Positions 59,143-64,000 of a DNA stretch of 64,000 nucleotides are shown here, one piece after another. Location: the NCBI RefSeq assembly GCF_018991925.1, contig NW_024726235.1:4382579-4446578 (forward strand), written 5' to 3'. Each line of letters opens with the position of its first letter. Within the stretch, counting starts at the first letter, position 1. The notes under the pieces are model-generated. The model saw nothing but the letters and a program-made list of their open reading frames with translations, had not been told where the DNA came from and made no database searches. The translations under genes were made by a program, and so were the position numbers. Source of the DNA: Homarus americanus. Taxonomy: Eukaryota; Arthropoda; Malacostraca; Decapoda; Nephropidae.

Positions 59143-62100
59143 GTAAGTATTCACACACCCTCCACTACCTCCACCTCATTTTGCCTTCTCTTGTTTTTGT
59201 TTGAAATTGTTTGTTTAGTTGTTTGAATTCACTTGCTTTTTTTGTCAGTAGTTGTATGAGTTAATTAATTTATTTGTCATAACTTGTTTCAACTCATTTT
59301 GTTTACATTTCTGTTACTGATTTAATTCGTTTGTAATTTATCAGTAGGTGTTTGTTAGTTTATCAGTGTACTGTAGTGTCTCTTGCATGTCTTCCATCAT
59401 TAAATGTCACCTGAAGTTTTATATGAACATTGGTAGATGGTTTTTGTGTTAGGGAAGAAATATAGGGAAAAATAGTACGTGAATCCTGTGTTAGGGACCA
59501 AATCTGGGAAAATTGGTATGTATATTGGATGTAGGGAAATAATAGGGAAATTAAACACACACATATTGTAGCCTTGTTAAAAGAACCCATAAGGTGCCGG
59601 GTATACTCGATTAGATCACCTGTTTACTAGGTCATTGGAAGCTCTCACAGATGTTTGGATCCAAGAGGCCAGATGTTTGGATCCAAAAGACATAATCCAA
59701 GAGGATGTTTGGATCCAAGAGGCCATGTTTGAATCCATGAGGCCAGATGTTTGAATCCATGAGGCCAGATGTTTGAATCCATGAGGCCAGATGTTTGGAT
59801 CCAAGAGGCCAGATGTTTGGATCCATGAGGCTGTTTTGACCATGAGGCAGATGTTTGAATCCAGAGGCCAGATGGGATCCATGAGCAGATGTTTGGATCC
59901 AAGAGGAGGTTTGATCCATAGATGTTTAATCCAAGAGGCCGATGTTTGATCATGAGTTGGATCCAGAGGAGATGTTTGGATCCATGAGGCTGAATCAGGA
60001 GCCAGAGGTGTATCATAGATGTTGGACCATGAGGCCAGATGTTTGGATCCATGAGGCCAGATGTTTGGATCCATGAGGCCGATGTTTGGATCCATGAGGT
60101 TGTTTGGATCCATGAGGCCGATGTTTGGATCCATGAGGCCAGATGTTTGATCCATGAGGCCAGATGTTTGATCCATGAGGCCAGATGTTTGAATCCATGA
60201 GGCCAGATGTTTGGATCCACGAGGCCAGATGTTTGGATCCAAGAGGCCAGATGTTTGGATCCATGAGGCCAGATGTTGGATCCGGGAGGCGATGTTTGGA
60301 TCCATGAGGCCAGATGTTTGGATCCATGAGGCCGATGTTTGGATCAGAGGCCAGATGTTTGGATCCAAGAGGCCAGATGTTTGGATCCAAGAGGCCAGAG
60401 GATCCAAGAGGCCAGATGTTTGGATCCATGAGGCCAGATGTTGAATCCATGAGGCCAGATGTTTGATTCAGCGAGGTGATGTTGGATCCAGAGGCCAGAT
60501 GTTTGGATCCAAGAGCTAGATGTTTGAACCAAGAGGCCAGATGTTTGGATCCATGAGCTGTGTTTAGATCTATGAGGCACAGCAGGAAGGCACAGGGTGA
60601 AAGTTATAGCTTAGTTATAGCCAGGTATGGTTAGCAGCTGGTGCATGGTGATAGCTTGTGGTTATGGCTTGTAGGGTTACAGCCAGTAAAAGTTATGAGC
60701 CAGGGAAGTTATAGCTTCAGGGAAAGCAGCTATGTAGTGGTTACAGGAAAGTTATACTTGGTAGGAAGAGCTATAGCTTAGGTGTTATAGCTAGGTAGGG
60801 AAAGTTATAGTAGGGAAAGTTATGTTGTAGGGAAAAGTTATAGGTAGAAAAGTTGTAGCTAGGTAGGAAAGTAGGTAGGGCAGAAGCAGGGTGCCTGTAG
60901 GAGTTATAGGTAGTAGTTGTAGCAGGTAAAAGTTATAGCTAGGTAGTTAGCCTGTAGGGTACAGCAAGGTAGGAAGTTACAAGGTAGAGTAAAGGTTACT
61001 TTTTTTAGTTTGAATTGAAAACGGATAAGCTAATGGAATATTTGTAAGATTAGGTTCTGGAGAATTATAATGACTCACTATAATTATCTACCTGGATAGA
61101 ATGCAAAGGAACTATTAACTTGCCAATAATTCACCTGGCCGATGGTCTTGTCATCTCGACCTGACACTCCGGGAACTGCCAACGTGACTAAATCACAGAC
61201 ACACACACACACACACACACACAGTCTTTTTGTGGAAGCTATGGCTGTGATTGTTATATACAGAAACAACTAAGTGAGGCTGTGTGTGTGTGTGTGTGCG
61301 TGCGTGTGTGTGCGTGCGTGTGTGTGTGTGTGTGTGTGTGTGTCTTAGTGGTCTTCATGCACGTGTTGCTCACACCTGTGGGTCCACCTACAGCATGTCA
61401 CCTGGATTTTCCATTTCGATAACTCGTGTGAATGTAGAATAAGGGCAAATTTTTCTTATTCACTTATTATTTATTATTCAGTTATCTATCAACTCCACGG
61501 TTTATTTATCTATTTATATATATATATTCAATAATTTATACATTCAATTATCTCTCTATTCAGTTAATTATTCACTTGTCTACTTAACCTCTTAGTTATT
61601 CATTCATCTTAGTTATTCATTTGATTATTCAGGTTGTACGAGTGTTTGGTCACTCTTCATCTACGGTGTGGGGAGTCTAGTGATGGAGAGGTTCTATCGT
61701 CGCTACCACGCCACTGTTCCTTTACCTCTTCGGGGGCTTTGTTACGTCGCTTGGACTTACCTGTGGGAATTCTCTACAGGTAAGACGTTTGTTCCCCTCC
61801 AGTTTGTTTGACTAAATGAGTTGTATTGTGATGTCGAGTTATTTTGATATAAGATCTTTGGAGAGGATATTATTTTTATTGGTTTTGGTAGTTCTCATTT
61901 GGATATAATCTTACAAAAGAGTATAATTGTTGATGTAATGTTGCTAAGAATACTATAATCATTAATATACTTTTACGTATGATAATATTAATCTTAATTT
62001 AACTTTACTTATGTTGTTCAATATGTATTTTATTTTTCATTATTATTAAACGACAGACCCAAACACATGTAACTATTACAGGTATGTTGTTGCGGCAGTA

Positions 62101-62281
62101 TGGCGCATGTCCGTGGGATTACACAGACAGAAACTACAATCTACTGGGACTCATCACTCTCGAGTACTTCCCCGCCTGGTACTTCGCTGCAGTCCTCACC
62201 GAGCAGATCCTTATGCATAACCTTCTCTTCGTCTCCCTCTACTCCCAGGACTCTCATAATCGGCTGTACCATAAGGGATAG
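58998..62281 (+). CDS. TMEM229B: TMEM229-like membrane protein, three exons
   Basis: Joined exons 58998-59142, 61633-61779 and 62082-62281 give 492 bases, 163 residues plus a stop. The protein matches the TMEM229 family along its length: IYGLHGFMIEVIFTAVWDF (residues 21-39), TSVWSLFIYGVGSLVMERFY (51-70), YVAWTYLWEFSTG (86-98), CPWDYTDRNYNLLGLITLEY (107-126). Four hydrophobic segments at about 15-37, 52-69, 81-101 and 118-141 indicate a multipass membrane protein. The length is close to vertebrate TMEM229B (about 167), whereas TMEM229A is longer. The family is grouped with putative type IV ABC-transporter (CmpB-like) proteins, and its biochemical role is not established. Both introns are GT-AG, phase 1. 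The ATG was chosen because homology begins about 15 residues after it, as in vertebrates. Orthology to B rather than A is an inference. Confidence 0.93.
59650..60590 (+). repeat. 22-bp BamHI-site minisatellite in intron 1
   Basis: About 40 units of GAGGCCAGATGTTTGGATCC plus AT or AA. Most units carry GGATCC, with variants GAATCC and GATCC. Units between about 59830 and 60010 and at the right edge have many small deletions. The repeating Trp-Ile-Gln-Thr-Ser-Gly-Leu frames on minus are artefacts. Confidence 0.97.
60598..61002 (+). repeat. Degenerate GGAAAGTTATAGCTTAGTAG minisatellite
   Basis: Ragged units of about 20 bases containing AAGTTATAGC and GTAGG, directly after the 22-bp array. Heavily degenerate. 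Confidence 0.8.
61197..61345. repeat. Inverted (CA)n / (GT)n pair in intron 1
   Basis: A CA run (61198-61222), a spacer of about 58 bases, then a GT run with CG interruptions (61281-61343). Confidence 0.9.
61633..61779 (+). CDS. TMEM229B: TMEM229-like exon 2
   Basis: Exactly 147 bases, bounded by TTATTCAG| and CAG|GTAAGA. It supplies the last two bases of Gly49 through the first base of Gly98 and contains the second and third membrane segments with the conserved WTYLWEF block. Its length is a multiple of three, and both flanking introns share phase 1. Confidence 0.93.
61780..62081 (+). other. Intron 2 of the TMEM229-like gene
   Basis: 302 bases, AT-rich, GTAAGA to CTATTACAG, phase 1. Confidence 0.92.
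62082..62281 (+). CDS. TMEM229B: TMEM229-like exon 3 (coding part, with stop)
   Basis: It encodes the end of Gly98 to residue 163 and the TAG stop (62279-62281). It contains the highly conserved ACPWDY block and the GLITLEY segment. The C-terminal tail after residue 140 is short and polar and lacks the longer acidic tail of vertebrate TMEM229B. Confidence 0.93.
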
Positions 62282-62302
62282 GGAAGAACATGAGAGACCT
62301 GA

Positions 62303-62625
62303 CTGTCACTTGTTTTATATCGACCATCAGTAACCCTTGTGACTGTCACTTGTTTTATGACGACCATCAGTAACCCTCGTGACTGTCACTTGTTTTATGA
62401 CGCAGTAACCCTCGTGACTGTCACTTGTGTCACTTATGACGACCATCAGTAACCCTCGTGACTGTCACTTGTTTTATGACGACAATTAAAAACCCTTGTG
62501 ACTGTCACTTGTTTTATGACGACCATCAGTAACCCTTGTGACTGTCACTTGTTTTATGACGACCATCAGTAACCCTCGTGACTGTCACTTGTTTTATGAC
62601 GACAATTAAAAACCCTTTGGATCAG
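62303..62625 (+). repeat. 40-bp minisatellite in the presumed 3' UTR
   Basis: About seven units of 36-41 bases containing GTGACTGTCACTTGTTTTAT and GACGACCATCAGTAACCC, beginning about 20 bases after the stop codon. GTGACTGTCAC is an imperfect palindrome in each unit. Confidence 0.95.
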
Positions 62626-62888
62626 GTACTCTTGACAGTCAGATGTTCATATAAAGGTATAGATGTTGGGTTGACGTTGTCTTCTGGTTGTAGATGGTCG
62701 TCATTCTCTTCGGAAAATTAATTATCAACGTCTCACAGTTAAATCTTAAAACAATGACTGTCTTTTGTTTTTGTAATGGCGGGAGATTCTCTTTTAATCA
62801 CTTGATATTTATAAAAAGCTTCCAGGTTGTAGGAGACTTTGTGAGCATTACTGGTTATTTATCACCAATAACCAATCACCTAACCTAG

Positions 62889-62890
<2 letters not shown>
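62626..62890. other. Presumed 3' UTR or flank
   Basis: Ordinary AT-rich sequence. Frames here carry no domain. Confidence 0.4.
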
Positions 62891-62935
<45 letters not shown>

Positions 62936-63180
62936 TAATGGCTGTCCACCGTGTACAAGGTTGTCATAGGCATTTAATTTTTTTGTGTGTACAGTTTTCG
63001 TGGTTATTAAATTGTGTTAGAGCGACACATGTGGCCAAGACTCTACACAGGTGGCCAAGACTCTACACATGTGGCCAAGACTCTACACAGGTGGCCAAGA
63101 CTCTACACAGGTGGCCAAGACTCTACACAGGTGGCCAAGACTCTACACAGGTGACCAAGACTCGGTGCAGTGTATATAGA

Positions 63181-63222
<42 letters not shown>
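62891..63222 (+). repeat. (TG)n, 20-bp minisatellite x7, (CA)n
   Basis: A TG run (62891-62935), seven units of TGGCCAAGACTCTACACAGG (about 63030-63165), then a CA run (63183-63221). The whole block is bracketed by complementary TG and CA runs. Confidence 0.94.
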
Positions 63223-63223
<1 letters not shown>

Positions 63224-63303
63224 AGTGGTAAACCTTGGCCACAAACGGGTCACCTATGGCCATAACTACCCATTGAATCATACAGTCAGATATAAACACC
63301 ATC

Positions 63304-63309
63304 AATAAA
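63304..63309 (+). terminator. Possible poly(A) signal (AATAAA)
   Basis: The first clear AATAAA downstream of the TMEM229-like stop, about 1 kb after it. It would give a 3' UTR that includes the 40-bp and 20-bp arrays. No independent support. Confidence 0.25.
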
Positions 63310-64000
63310 ATGACTTTGAGTGACTGAGGCGCTGACTGACAAACACCAACAGTTCACAACTAACTAACTAACTGGACACTGACTGGCACCCAAGGACTGC
63401 AACCCTCTCTACTGGTCATTATAAGTGTCATATATTACTTAAAAGTCACTTAAAATGGAAAAAAAAATGTAATACGAAATCACATTCACTCGACCAATCC
63501 TACTTACAAAGGTCGACTAAATAGAAACACAATGCTTATCCAGTTAGTAAAAAAAAGTGTTAGCTTACTTATAACACTTAACAGTTCACTTATACCAGTC
63601 CTAACAATCATCATATAACTGTCACTGCTTCTTGTCAGGCACTGTCATCTCTTTACTTACACTTATATAAAGACAATGGATTATATATATACCTGGACAA
63701 ACCACCACAACAACAACCACAAACCACCACAACCACCACAGCCCTATCGTCATTTACAACACATCTTTATATAACTCCTAAATTAATTAACACAACATCT
63801 TTTCATTACGCGATAGTACTCAGACCGAGAGTACTTTGAACTCACCTGGATTGTACACCTGAGAGGACATCAATCAATACATACTCACCTTAATTTTCAT
63901 TGACAGGTGAATATAATGGTGAACGGTTAACTATATGGCCAGGTGTGAGGAGGCTATAGTAATTTATATAAACCTATTTTTTTTTTAAGAACAGGTTATA
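63310..64000. other. Unassigned AT-rich sequence
   Basis: An (ACAACC)-type stretch lies at about 63700-63740. No gene or RNA recognised. Confidence 0.5.

Larger units (their letters stand above)
59143..61632 (+). other. Intron 1 of the TMEM229-like gene
   Basis: 2490 bases, GTAAGT to TTATTCAG, phase 1. About 1.35 kb of it is tandem repeat (59650-61000). Inverted CA/TG runs lie at 61197-61345. No transposon coding sequence is seen inside. Confidence 0.9.

Noticed and set aside
59616..60407. 263-codon minus frame with repeating Asp-Pro-Asn-Ile-Trp
   Set aside because: Translation of the 22-bp intronic minisatellite.

Overview
This is a eukaryotic, intron-containing, extremely repeat-rich window, most likely from a decapod crustacean. 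The evidence is interstitial CCTAA/TTAGG (arthropod telomere-type) runs, non-LTR retrotransposon fragments of types common in crab and shrimp genomes, tRNA-derived SINEs, and very dense CA/TG, ATT, GA and pyrimidine microsatellites. Nothing looks prokaryotic: there are no operons or ribosome binding sites, and most long open frames are simple repeats read as protein. The species cannot be named from the sequence.

One protein-coding gene is supported. A three-exon gene on the + strand (58998-59142, 61633-61779, 62082-62281) encodes a 163-residue multipass membrane protein of the TMEM229 family. Both introns are GT-AG and phase 1, and the joined frame is open to a stop. Intron 1 carries a 22-bp BamHI-site minisatellite, the presumed 5' UTR carries a 35-bp tandem repeat, and a 40-bp tandem repeat starts about 20 bases after the stop.

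Layout. 1-11.7 kb: microsatellites, short minisatellites, LINE remnants (7.46-8.60 kb and 10.1-10.3 kb) and a 62-nt perfect-looking hairpin (5768-5829). 11.7-15.5 kb: a G-rich minisatellite interrupted by a 5'-truncated, poly(A)-tailed jockey-like LINE. 15.5-28 kb: mostly unassigned sequence with one LINE 3' end, an LTR-like block (about 20.15-21.1 kb) ending in a tRNA-Leu-type primer site, and a clean solo LTR (22217-22909) with 4-bp target duplication. 28.4-32.2 kb: a large minisatellite running into a 100-N gap. 32.3-38.9 kb: a pyrimidine-rich satellite. 39-50.3 kb: TTAGG runs, a second LTR-like block, a nearly full but internally deleted LINE (42.66-45.2 kb), SINEs, LINE 3' ends and a 23-bp minisatellite, ending at a second 100-N gap. 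50.4-53.1 kb: the same minisatellite as at 28.4-32.2 kb. 53.1-64 kb: minisatellites, a SINE and the TMEM229-like gene.

The most consequential structural observation is that both N gaps touch the same satellite in the same orientation, so the 18-kb piece between them (32310-50335) may be misplaced in the scaffold. I see no defence system, gene cluster or other undescribed multi-gene system. The best candidates for something new are the miRNA-like hairpin, the paired LTR-like blocks with shared architecture, and the conserved 3' stem-loop of one LINE family.
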